DNA of 64,000 nt from an uncultured Latescibacterota bacterium (lineage in GTDB: Bacteria > Latescibacterota > UBA2968 > UBA8231), in assembly GCA_958295495.1 (NCBI GenBank), contig OY282352.1:3846548-3910547 (forward strand). Direction: 5' to 3'. Both the position numbers and the translations under genes were made by a program. This document shows positions 44,139-51,679 of the stretch, piece by piece. The notes beneath the pieces were generated by a model, which saw only the letters and a list, made by a program, of their open reading frames with translations, was not told the DNA's origin and made no database searches. Positions within the stretch are counted from its first letter, which is position 1. The number at the start of each line of letters is the position of its first letter.

Positions 44139-45782
44139 TCAGCCACCCCGAGCAAAACTCGCATGAATGGTATAGTCTCCCGTGCTACGGCCCTGCCCTT
44201 CTACTTTGACATAGTAGGTGCCTGCACTCACGGAGCGGTTTCCGATGCGGAAGTTGCTACCCCTTCCGCTGTCGCGATCGGTTTCCAGCGGGGAACCGGA
44301 ATCGTTTTCTAGCCTGCCCTCGGTATCGAGGCTGCCGGTGGTGTAAACGGCCAAGAAGCCGGGCTCGCTGACGTGCACCGTGAAGTAATCAACGTCGTCG
44401 CGGGTTGTTATCTGCCCTACGCTTCCGCCGCCCAACGCAAGGGGGGTCGCGCCCGACCGAGTATCGCTGTGGGCATCCCTCACAAAACTCGCATGAATGG
44501 TATAGTCTTCCGTCCTACTGTCCTGCGCTGAAACTCTGACATAGTAGGTGCCTGCACTCACGGAGTGGTTTTCGATGCGGAAGTTGCGGCCACTTACGTT
44601 GTTTCTACCGGTTTCCAGCGGGGAACCGGAATCGTTTTCTAGCCTGCCATTGGTATCGGGGATGCCGGTGGTGTAAACGGTCAAGAAGCCGGGCTCGCTG
44701 ACGTGCACCGTGAAGTAATCAACGTCGTCGCGGGTTGTTATCTGCCCTACGCTTGAGCCGCCCAACGCAAAGAGGAGGGTCGCGCCCGACCGAGTATCGC
44801 TGTGGTCATCCGCCGACGGTGGCGGTGTACTGCTCACGGTGACGCGCTCCCCGATCCCCGCTGGCAACACCGGATCGGCGGGATTGACGCTGTAGGTCCC
44901 AATCAGATAGGCATCGACAAAGTCGATCAGACCATCGCCGTTGACGTCGCCGAGAGCAATGTGGGGGATCGTGGCCGCAAGGCGCGAGGCATCAACGCTG
45001 TACATGGTCACGAACAGCGCATCCACCACATCGACGCGGCCATTGCCATCGACATCCCCTAACAGGCCGTCCTCCCGCTGCAGCCGCTTGGCGCGAGCCG
45101 GCGCGGCCACCTCCACCTCCACCGGCGTCATGCCCGCTTCGACCCGAAAGGCCGGGTCCACATAAGGGACCAAGCCCTCCCCTGAAACGGTCAAGCCATA
45201 GACGGGCGGGTCCTCCTCCATAGGACGCGCCGCCGCTGTCCACCCGGCACCCGCCGCCGCCGTCCCGGCCTGCCCGTCGAGTAACACCATCTTCCGGGTC
45301 CACGTCGCGCCGCCGCCGCTCAGCCGATAGAAATAGACGCCCGCGCCCACGGCCTGTCCCGCTGCGTCGGTCGCGTCCCACACCGCGGTGTGAGCACCCG
45401 CCGGGCGATGCCCATCCACCAGCGTCGTCACGCGCTGCCCCAGCAGATTGAACACCTCTAAGCGGACGGGGGTAGAAACCGGCAGTTGATAGGGAAGGAT
45501 CGTGGAGGGATTGAACGGATTGGGATAGTTCGGCCCGAGGGCGAAGCCGGCTGGCCGCGCTCGGCCAGGGCCTTGGAGCGACAGGGCAAAGGAGCCGGCC
45601 TCATCGGTCGTGGCGTGCGTCACCGCGCCGGCCGCGAGATCGGTTACATCAAAAAGGGCCACCCGCGCCCCGGCCACCGGCTGGCCATCGGCTAGCCGCA
45701 CGTACCCCGAAATCGTCGAGGGTTGGGCCGCGCCCGCTTGGACGAAGCCGAGCAACGCAAGCAGATATAGTGCAGTCTTCAT
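44139..45782 (-). CDS. Secreted modular protein: FlgD-like, dockerin, two PPC repeats
   Basis: 547 residues, SD AAGGAG. The signal peptide MKTALYLLALLGFVQAGAA is followed by a carboxypeptidase-regulatory-like domain (VRLADGQPVAGARVALFDV), then NYPNPFNPSTILPYQL and VWDATDAAGQAVGAGVYFYR (FlgD/T9SS-sorting-like fold, here internal). A dockerin pair follows (GDVDGNGRVDVVDALF and GDVNGDGLIDFVDAYL), then two PPC domains of about 105 residues with DDVDYFTVHVSEPGFL and SVSAGTYYVRV. A premature TGA removes the conserved C-terminal domain. The N-terminal 320 residues are almost identical to the sister gene at 47757, while the middle is unrelated. Confidence 0.82.
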   Translation of the reverse strand: MKTALYLLALLGFVQAGAAQPSTISGYVRLADGQPVAGARVALFDVTDLAAGAVTHATTDEAGSFALSLQGPGRARPAGFALGPNYPNPFNPSTILPYQLPVSTPVRLEVFNLLGQRVTTLVDGHRPAGAHTAVWDATDAAGQAVGAGVYFYRLSGGGATWTRKMVLLDGQAGTAAAGAGWTAAARPMEEDPPVYGLTVSGEGLVPYVDPAFRVEAGMTPVEVEVAAPARAKRLQREDGLLGDVDGNGRVDVVDALFVTMYSVDASRLAATIPHIALGDVNGDGLIDFVDAYLIGTYSVNPADPVLPAGIGERVTVSSTPPPSADDHSDTRSGATLLFALGGSSVGQITTRDDVDYFTVHVSEPGFLTVYTTGIPDTNGRLENDSGSPLETGRNNVSGRNFRIENHSVSAGTYYVRVSAQDSRTEDYTIHASFVRDAHSDTRSGATPLALGGGSVGQITTRDDVDYFTVHVSEPGFLAVYTTGSLDTEGRLENDSGSPLETDRDSGRGSNFRIGNRSVSAGTYYVKVEGQGRSTGDYTIHASFARGG

Positions 45783-45915
45783 AATCAGAACTCCTTATTC
45801 AAAGGGTGAAAGGTATAAAGGGTTGAGGGAACCGAGCGGGGGGCCGCCCGCGTCTCGGACGACGCGTCGCCGACTCGATATTCGGCTCACGGCTTTGCAC
45901 GACCAGCCCGCGAAA
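45783..45915. repeat. Duplicated 5' flank, copy 1 (same as 49830-49960)
   Basis: About 130 bp upstream of the PPC paralogue, including the SD, GGGTGAAAGGTATAAAGGGT and GACGACGCGTCGCCGACTCG, are nearly identical to the flank of the sister gene. Regulation of the two genes is therefore likely to be the same. Confidence 0.85.
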
Positions 45916-45916
45916 C

Positions 45917-45962
45917 TTTGAAGCGCGGTTGGATGGGCGGCGATAGTGAAAATGTTTCCACT
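45917..45962 (-). repeat. Relic of a third paralogue's 3' end
   Basis: TTTGAAGCGCGGTTGGATGG ... ATAGTGAAAATGTTTCCACT matches 47730-47792 (terminator trail and last codons of the sister gene) with an internal 17-bp deletion. It shows that another tandem copy once lay upstream. Confidence 0.75.
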
Positions 45963-45990
45963 AGGTTTGCACCGACCCACAGGCTCTCCC

Positions 45991-46215
45991 CTACGCTCTT
46001 TCTGCAAATTTCTTCGGCCGGGTCTCAAACTGAAAATCCATCAAATTGACCGGATAAGGCCGTTTAGAGAGGTACAGAATTTCAATGCCGATCACCTGAT
46101 CGGCGGCCCCGTAGTCGAGGATGACGCCGGGGGCGACTTCCTCGGAGTCTATGGTCGGTCCATCGCTCAGGCGCAGGTGCAGCGCATCGGCCTCTTCGTC
46201 GATCTTTAATTTCAC
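45991..46215 (-). CDS. DUF2283 protein, putative antitoxin
   Basis: 74 residues from GTG. KLKIDEEADALHLRLSDGPT and EEVAPGVILDYGAADQVIGI are typical of DUF2283 (single-domain, about 65-75 aa). The start GTGA overlaps the original stop of the DUF4258 gene by 4 nt. DUF4258/DUF2283 pairs are regarded as toxin-antitoxin-like; the antitoxin role is inference. Confidence 0.8.
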   Translation of the reverse strand: MKLKIDEEADALHLRLSDGPTIDSEEVAPGVILDYGAADQVIGIEILYLSKRPYPVNLMDFQFETRPKKFAERA

Positions 46216-46449
46216 AATCGGCTCCTCATTGCGCGATCAAAATAGAACGTAATCAATCGCAGTGGAGTGGTATTTTTTCGGACGATCACGCGCAACACGC
46301 GCCCTCCATAAGCCTCGATCCGGCCCAGCCGGTGCTCCAAATGGCTCTATGAGTTCGGGGCAACCGAGTATCCGCTCGATCCACTCTATTCGGATATTGG
46401 GACGATTCTGCAAGCCTTCCCGGGCGTGTTCGGTCAGTTCGTAGTTCAC
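46212..46449 (-). pseudogene. DUF4258 putative toxin, frameshifted
   Basis: From GTG at 46449: NYELTEHAREGLQNRPNIRI and ILGCPELIE match DUF4258. In that frame the chain soon degenerates and stops at 46237. One frame over, from about 46350, the expected end appears: SHLEHRLGRIEAYGGRVLRV and LITFYFDRAMRSRL, with a stop at 46212 that overlaps the DUF2283 start as GTGA. The gene is thus broken by one indel. An ATG at 46521 is an alternative start. Confidence 0.7.
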
Positions 46450-46720
46450 GCCAAAGCCTCGGTTGTGTCGTTTCTCCCTGGATCCTTTGGATGGGTCCAT
46501 ATCGAATTCTTCAGGCGACATAACACTAAAATCGCTCCAACCGCAAGGCGTCAATCGGCAACTCAGGCTCTTCCCGTCGCGTGTCCGACGGCCACGACGA
46601 GATTGTCCCCCGCGGCCATCTTTGTGGCGTGGGCGGCCAAGAGCTTGATTACGCGCTCCCAAGGCCGCGCCGTTCTTCCTCGTTGACGTGGCGTTTTTTA
46701 TCGGCAACGGGCATCCGATT

Positions 46721-46748
46721 TTGCACGGCTGAGGAGCTTTTGTATTTA
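46721..46748 (+). promoter_or_regulatory. Weak candidate promoter for MNT/HEPN pair
   Basis: TTGCAC (46721-46726), 16-nt spacer, TATTTA (46743-46748), 28 nt before the MNT start codon. Fair match only. The stretch 46450-46720 upstream holds no gene that I can support. Confidence 0.3.
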
Positions 46749-46775
46749 ACGGGTTGATTTTTTAGATTCCAGACC

Positions 46776-47168
46776 ATGACCAAAGAGGCAATGAAAAAAG
46801 CCACCAACCGATGGATCGGCTCCCAAACGATAGCGCGCGTCGTAGAGACCCTCGTCCGAGCACACCCCTTTGAGCGGATCGTTCTATTCGGCTCCCATGC
46901 TACGGGTCATAGCCAATGGGACAGCGACCTCGATCTGCTCGTGGTCTGGCAGACGGATTTGCCCCCGTTGGAACGCGCCCTTGAAATGCGTCGCCTGCTC
47001 GAAGGCATTGACTGTCCCTTGGATATTGTCGTGTACACACCCGCCGAATTGGACTATTGGAAAGAAGCCCCGTCTTCGTTTGCGTACCAAGTGCTGGCCG
47101 AGGGCACCATTTTATATGATCGAATCTCCGCAAAAAATCCTAGTGCGGCAGTGGATCAGCCGGGCTGA
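46776..47168 (+). CDS. MNT-type nucleotidyltransferase (minimal), antitoxin of HEPN/MNT pair
   Basis: 130 residues. FERIVLFGSHATGHSQWDSD-LDLLVV shows the GSx9-10DxD core (G39-S40, D51, D53) of minimal nucleotidyltransferases. LDIVVYTPAELDYWKE follows, with the third strand. In characterised HEPN/MNT pairs the MNT protein neutralises the HEPN ribonuclease, in some cases by AMPylating it. The gene overlaps the HEPN start by 53 nt in another frame. Confidence 0.87.
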   Translation: MTKEAMKKATNRWIGSQTIARVVETLVRAHPFERIVLFGSHATGHSQWDSDLDLLVVWQTDLPPLERALEMRRLLEGIDCPLDIVVYTPAELDYWKEAPSSFAYQVLAEGTILYDRISAKNPSAAVDQPG

Positions 47169-47550
47169 AAATGATCTGTTAAACGTCAGGAATAATCTGG
47201 CGGCCCAAGAAATACCTTGGGATACGGTCTGCTTCCACTGTCAACAGGCGGCCGAAAAGTACCTCAAAGCCGTTCTGGTGTTCCATGCCCAGCCGATTCC
47301 GCGCACCCACGATCTAGAACATCTGCTGGGCATGGTCGGCCAGTGGATTCCCCAAATCCAAGAACAACGGGAAGCGTTGCGCTGGCTGACGACGTTTGCC
47401 GTTGCCAGCCGTTATCCAGTTGAGTCAATCGAAGTTGTAGATGAGCCTCGCGGCAGGCGTTCACTGGATATTGCCCAAGCCATTCGCCGGGATTGTCGCG
47501 CCTACCTGCTGGAGTTGGAGCCAACGTTTACAGCAGATCATAGGGGATGA
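47116..47550 (+). CDS. HEPN domain protein, putative ribonuclease toxin
   Basis: 144 residues from the ATG at 47116. WISRAENDLLNVRNNLAAQE and VCFHCQQAAEKYLKAVLVFH are the typical opening helices of HEPN proteins, and PIPRTHDLEHLLGMVG holds the conserved R...H region. The C-terminal helix DIAQAIRRDCRAYLLELEP is also characteristic. The ATG was chosen because the frame further upstream is antiparallel to the MNT reading frame and not conserved-looking. Likely activity: RNA cleavage when not restrained by MNT. Confidence 0.85.
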   Translation: MIESPQKILVRQWISRAENDLLNVRNNLAAQEIPWDTVCFHCQQAAEKYLKAVLVFHAQPIPRTHDLEHLLGMVGQWIPQIQEQREALRWLTTFAVASRYPVESIEVVDEPRGRRSLDIAQAIRRDCRAYLLELEPTFTADHRG

Positions 47551-47693
47551 CGAGCACCGGGCACCAGCAGGAGCGAAAGAGCGGCTATCCAAAAGGGGGC
47601 CGGGTTGACCGACGGACAGGGGTGCTTGGTTGGCCCTTTTCGGGGTATGTAGGGGCGAGCGGCGGTTGCCCTAAACGGGCGAGCGGCGGACGC

Positions 47694-47732
47694 AAAAAAG
47701 CCCCGACGGGCAGCAACGCTCGCCGGGGCTTT
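47694..47732 (-). terminator. Intrinsic terminator of the YWTD paralogue (minus)
   Basis: Same hairpin as at 43809: AAAGCCCCG / CGGGGCTTT arms with a run of six T on the minus strand, 25 nt after the stop of the gene at 47757. Confidence 0.85.
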
Positions 47733-47756
47733 GAAGCGCGGTTGGACGGGCGGCGA

Positions 47757-49829
47757 TTAGGGGAGGGCCTCGATAGTGAAATTGTTTCCACTTCTGGTGG
47801 CCTGTAGTCCGTTGATGTTGATGCTGTTGGAGCAGAGAGTACCACTGCCGAAGGGGGTATAAACGATGCACCCATCGCCGACATTTCTAAACTCGCCATC
47901 GCCGAATGTACAGCTCTCGTTGGGCCTGACGACCTGCCCCACATAGCAAGCCCCACCGGACGGGGGCGGTGTACTGCTCGCCGTCACGCGCACCCCCTCC
48001 GAGCAGTTGTTGTCGGTATTGTTCTCGTCGCGGACGCTTGCCACACACGCGCCGTAGTAGTACGTGCCCGCACTCGATGGGGCAGTCAGACTGATCGATT
48101 CCGAACTCGTGTTCGACGCCGCCAGCCCGCGGACCGCGTCCGTGCCCACCTCTGTATCACTCGTGGAGATCGTCGCGTCGGACGAGCGGTAGTAGCGCAA
48201 CGTGGTCGCAGCGGAAGACCTGTTACCCCGATTGCGGACGGTGGCCCGCAGGAAGAAGGATTGCCCGGTATTCGGGCTACTGGTGCTGACCGAAGGCGAT
48301 TGAACCACCAAGTCGGGACCACTGCTGCCGTCCGTACCACCGCCACTGCCGGCCCCGGACGTATCTAAGGCGAGGAAGAGTGGCGTTTCCAGTCCGGTAG
48401 TAATGAGGTTTTCGACTTGGGTGCCGTCGAGATTGGCCCGCTGAATCGCATCCGTGCCGCCGTCCGTCCAGTACATCTTGCCCCGCCCTACATCTAAGGC
48501 GAGGGCGATTGGCCAGTCCAGTCCGGTAGTAATGAGGTTTTCGACTTGGGTGCCGTCGAGGTTAGCCCGCTGAATCGTATCCGTGCCGCTGTCCGTCCAG
48601 TACATCTTGCCCTGCCCTACATCTAAGGCGAGGCCGGCTGGAAAGTCCAATCCGGCGGTTACGAGGTTTTCGATTTGGGTGCCGTCGAGGTTGGCCCGCT
48701 GAATCTTCTTCGTGCCGCTGTCCGTCCAGTACATCTTGTCCTGCCCCACATCTAAGGCGAGGCCGCGTGGCTCTACTAGTCCGGTGGTTACGAGGTTTTC
48801 GATTTGGGTGCCGTCGAGGTTGGCCCGCTGAATCTTCTTCGTGTCCCGATCCGCCCAGTACATCTTAGGTGTGCCGCCGCTGGCGAAGGATACGCGCTCC
48901 CCGATCCCCGCTGGCAACACCGGATCGGCGGGATTGACGCTGTAGGTCCCAATCAGATAGGCATCGACAAAGTCGATCCGCCCATCGCCGTTGACGTCGC
49001 CGAGAGCAATGTGGGGGAGATGAGCCGCAAGGCGCGAGGCATCAACGCTGTACATGGCCACGAGCAGCGCATCTACCATATCGACGCGGCCATTGCCATC
49101 GACATCCCCTAACAGGCCGACCCCCTGCAGCCGCTTGGCGCGAGCAGAGGCGGCCACTACCACCTCCACCGGCGTTATGCCCGCTTCGACCCGAAAGGCC
49201 GGGTCCACATAAGGGACCAAGCCCTCCCCTGAAACGGTCAAGCCATAGACGGGCGGGTCCGTCTCCATAGGACGCGCCGCCGCTGTCCACCCTGCGCCCG
49301 CCGCCGCCGTCCCGGCCTGCCCGTCGAGCAACACCATCTTCCGGGTCCACGTCGCGCCGCCCCCGCTCAGCCGATAGAAATAGACGCCCGCGCCCACGGC
49401 CTGTCCTGCTGCGTCGGTCGCGTCCCACACCGCGGTGTGAGCACCCGCCGGGCGATGCCCATCCACCAGCGTCGTCACGCGCTGCCCCAGCAGATTGAAC
49501 ACCTCTAAGCGCACAGAAGTAGAAACCGGCAGTTGATAGGGAATAATCGTGGAGGGATTGAACGGATTGGGGTAGTTCGACCCGAGGGCGAAGCCGGCTG
49601 GCCGCGCCCGGCCAGTGCTTTGGAGCGACAGGGCAAAGGAGCCGGCCTCATCGGTCGTGGCGTGCGTCACCGCGCCGGCCGCTAGATCGGTTACATCAAA
49701 AAGGGCCACCCGCGCCCCGGCCACCGGCTGACCGTCGGCTAGCCGCACATGCCCCGAAATCGTCGAGGGTTGGGCCGCGCCCGCTTGGACGAAGCCGAGC
49801 AACGCAAGCAGGCATAGCGCAGTCTTCAT
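47757..49829 (-). CDS. Secreted modular protein: FlgD-like, dockerin, YWTD repeats, CARDB
   Basis: 690 residues, SD AAGGAG. The N-terminal 310 residues (signal peptide, regulatory-like domain, NYPNPFNPSTIIPYQL FlgD-like domain, dockerin pair) are nearly identical to the gene at 44139. The middle differs: four repeats of 43 residues, each with KMYWTD..T..IQRANLDG and NL.T.GL..P..LALD (LDL-receptor YWTD propeller-like), then a CARDB domain (SPDLVVQSPSVSTSSPN-like opening, LRATVRNRGNRSS). The C-terminal domain CYVGQVVRPNESCTFGDGEF to NNFTIEALP is shared with its sister. Four blades are fewer than the six of a complete propeller, so it may pair with another chain or be in flux. Confidence 0.83.
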   Translation of the reverse strand: MKTALCLLALLGFVQAGAAQPSTISGHVRLADGQPVAGARVALFDVTDLAAGAVTHATTDEAGSFALSLQSTGRARPAGFALGSNYPNPFNPSTIIPYQLPVSTSVRLEVFNLLGQRVTTLVDGHRPAGAHTAVWDATDAAGQAVGAGVYFYRLSGGGATWTRKMVLLDGQAGTAAAGAGWTAAARPMETDPPVYGLTVSGEGLVPYVDPAFRVEAGITPVEVVVAASARAKRLQGVGLLGDVDGNGRVDMVDALLVAMYSVDASRLAAHLPHIALGDVNGDGRIDFVDAYLIGTYSVNPADPVLPAGIGERVSFASGGTPKMYWADRDTKKIQRANLDGTQIENLVTTGLVEPRGLALDVGQDKMYWTDSGTKKIQRANLDGTQIENLVTAGLDFPAGLALDVGQGKMYWTDSGTDTIQRANLDGTQVENLITTGLDWPIALALDVGRGKMYWTDGGTDAIQRANLDGTQVENLITTGLETPLFLALDTSGAGSGGGTDGSSGPDLVVQSPSVSTSSPNTGQSFFLRATVRNRGNRSSAATTLRYYRSSDATISTSDTEVGTDAVRGLAASNTSSESISLTAPSSAGTYYYGACVASVRDENNTDNNCSEGVRVTASSTPPPSGGACYVGQVVRPNESCTFGDGEFRNVGDGCIVYTPFGSGTLCSNSININGLQATRSGNNFTIEALP
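48361..48868 (-). repeat. Four near-identical 129-bp YWTD repeats
   Basis: In-frame tandem repeats of 43 codons with shared segments such as TGGGTGCCGTCGAGGTT and CCCTACATCTAAGGCGAG. High nucleotide identity points to recent expansion or gene conversion. Confidence 0.85.
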
Positions 49830-49960
49830 AATCAGAACTCCTTACTCAAAGGGTGAAAGGTATAAAGGGTTGAGGGAATCGAGCGGGCGGCCCCGCGTCT
49901 CGGACGACGCGTCGCCGACTCGATATTCGGCTCACGGCTTTGCACGACCAGCCCGCGAAA
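49830..49960. repeat. Duplicated 5' flank, copy 2 (same as 45783-45915)
   Basis: Nearly identical to the upstream region of the sister gene; identity ends at GCCCGCGAAA. The rest of the gap, to 50203, holds a weak promoter for the PhyH gene (50130-50158) and no other gene that I can support. Confidence 0.85.
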
Positions 49961-50129
49961 GTGTCCCATCCTGCAAAGGTGGGTTCAACGAAGCTATACG
50001 CCCTAAGCGGACCGTCAATGTCTTTTCTTTCGTCGCACGTCTCGCGTATAGAGACAGAACGAGAGTGCCGATTGTCAACGAAGCGCAGCCCCCTTGATAG
50101 GGCCTACGAGGCCCCACCCTGTCTTAGAA

Positions 50130-50158
50130 TTGCCCTACCCAGCCTCCAGCGATATTTT
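50130..50158 (+). promoter_or_regulatory. Candidate promoter for PhyH-HEAT gene
   Basis: TTGCCC (50130-50135), 17-nt spacer, TATTTT (50153-50158), about 45 nt before the start codon. Moderate match. Confidence 0.35.
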
Positions 50159-50203
50159 CTTGGCCAAAATTGCTCTCGTTCCCATCATCTCAGGAGACTT
50201 CTC

Positions 50204-51679
50204 ATGTTAGACCCTCAGTTCCTCCTCGGCGACGCGGAGATGCAGCAGTTCATAGCCGAGGGCTGTCTCACGCTCAAATCCTCGCTGCCCGCCTCCCTCC
50301 ACCAAGACATCTATCAGCGCACTGAGGAGGTCTTTGCCAAGGAGGGCAATCCCGGCAACAACATCCTGCCCCGCATCCCGGCGTTGCAACAGGTCTTTGA
50401 CGATCCAGTCGTCCGAGGTGCCCTCACTTCGGTGGTAGGGCCGGATTACATCATGCACGCCCACCGCCACTGCCACATCAATCCGCCCGGTAGCCAAGGC
50501 GGCGGTTGGCACAAGGACAGCTATTGGGGCTACCGCAAGGTGCGCTATCACCGCAATCGCTGGGTGATGATCTTCTATTACCCACAAGACGTCACCTTGG
50601 AAAACGGCCCCACCGCCGTCATGCCCGGCACGCATTACTACAACGACCGCGACGACAAGGACGAGCGTCACTTGCCGGTCTGCGGCGAGGCTGGCACCTG
50701 CACCTTGGTACATTTTGACTTGTGGCACCGGGCCATGCCCAATAGCACGGACGCCAATCGCTACATGATGAAGTTCCAGTTTACCCGCCTCAGCGAGCCG
50801 AGCCGGCCCACTTGGAACATCCAAGCTCCGGGATGGCCAGCCAACGGCTCCGCGCCCTCTACCAAGCATCGAGTCGTGTGGTCGCGGATATGGGATTGGC
50901 ACGCGGGCACCCCAAGTCGTGCTAAGGCCAACGGGCAAATCGAACAACTGAGCGAGTCCCTTAACGGGACGTTGGAGCAACGCCTCGCCGCGACCGATGC
51001 CCTCGGCGCGTTGGGGGAAAAGGCCGCTCCTGCACTGGACGCGCTGCTCGGCGCGCTAGGGGACGAGGCCGAACCGGTGCGTCTCAACGCAGCCTATGCG
51101 CTTGGCGCTGTGGGGGCCGCTGCCGTAGGTCCGTTGCTTGCAGCCCTCGACGACGTGCGCGAACACGTGCGCGAACACGCGGCCTATGCGCTCGGTGCTG
51201 TGGGGGAGGAGGCTGTGGACGCTTTGGTTGCGGCTCTCGGCGATGAGCGCGCTCACGTGCGAGGTTTTGCCGCGTACGCACTGGGCGACATGGGAGCGCG
51301 GGCGGGTGCTGCGGCTGCGGCCGCCCTGTGTGCGCTGCGCGACGACTCGGAGGCCTGGGTGCGGCGCAACGTGGCCGAGGCCCTCGGAACCATTGAGCTG
51401 ATTCCCGAATCCTCCGTGCCCGCGCTGGCCGCGCTGCTGGCGGACGAGGACGAGCAGGTGCGCTTCAACGCCGCATACTCGCTGGCCCACTTCGGCCCGG
51501 CGGCCGGCGCGGCCACAGACGAGTTGGCCGCGTCCCTCAGCGACGAGAATCGCTACGTCCAGGGGCACAGCACGGCGGCCCTGCAACAGATTGGGACGCC
51601 CGAGGCCCAAGGCGTATTGCTGCACCATCTGACCGCGGCGCGCTGGTGCCCCATAACGACCAAGGAGACCACGTTCTGA
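50204..51679 (+). CDS. Phytanoyl-CoA dioxygenase-like protein fused to HEAT repeats
   Basis: 491 residues from the ATG at 50204 with SD CAGGAGA; an upstream in-frame extension lacks similarity. The N-terminal domain (to about 240) is a PhyH-type Fe(II)/2-oxoglutarate oxygenase: GGWHKDSYWG supplies the HxD iron ligands and TLVHFDLWHRAMPN the distal His, and GPTAVMPGTHYYND fits the core. From about 255 on there are six or seven HEAT/PBS-lyase-like repeats with the periodic unit AAYALGAVG. Both domains are common separately; the fusion is less so. The substrate is unknown; the repeats probably bind a protein partner or substrate. Confidence 0.85.
   Translation: MLDPQFLLGDAEMQQFIAEGCLTLKSSLPASLHQDIYQRTEEVFAKEGNPGNNILPRIPALQQVFDDPVVRGALTSVVGPDYIMHAHRHCHINPPGSQGGGWHKDSYWGYRKVRYHRNRWVMIFYYPQDVTLENGPTAVMPGTHYYNDRDDKDERHLPVCGEAGTCTLVHFDLWHRAMPNSTDANRYMMKFQFTRLSEPSRPTWNIQAPGWPANGSAPSTKHRVVWSRIWDWHAGTPSRAKANGQIEQLSESLNGTLEQRLAATDALGALGEKAAPALDALLGALGDEAEPVRLNAAYALGAVGAAAVGPLLAALDDVREHVREHAAYALGAVGEEAVDALVAALGDERAHVRGFAAYALGDMGARAGAAAAAALCALRDDSEAWVRRNVAEALGTIELIPESSVPALAALLADEDEQVRFNAAYSLAHFGPAAGAATDELAASLSDENRYVQGHSTAALQQIGTPEAQGVLLHHLTAARWCPITTKETTF

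Noticed and set aside
48361..48868. Regular repeats as a possible CRISPR array
   Set aside because: The repeats are in-frame protein repeats of 129 bp without unique spacers, inside a secreted protein gene.
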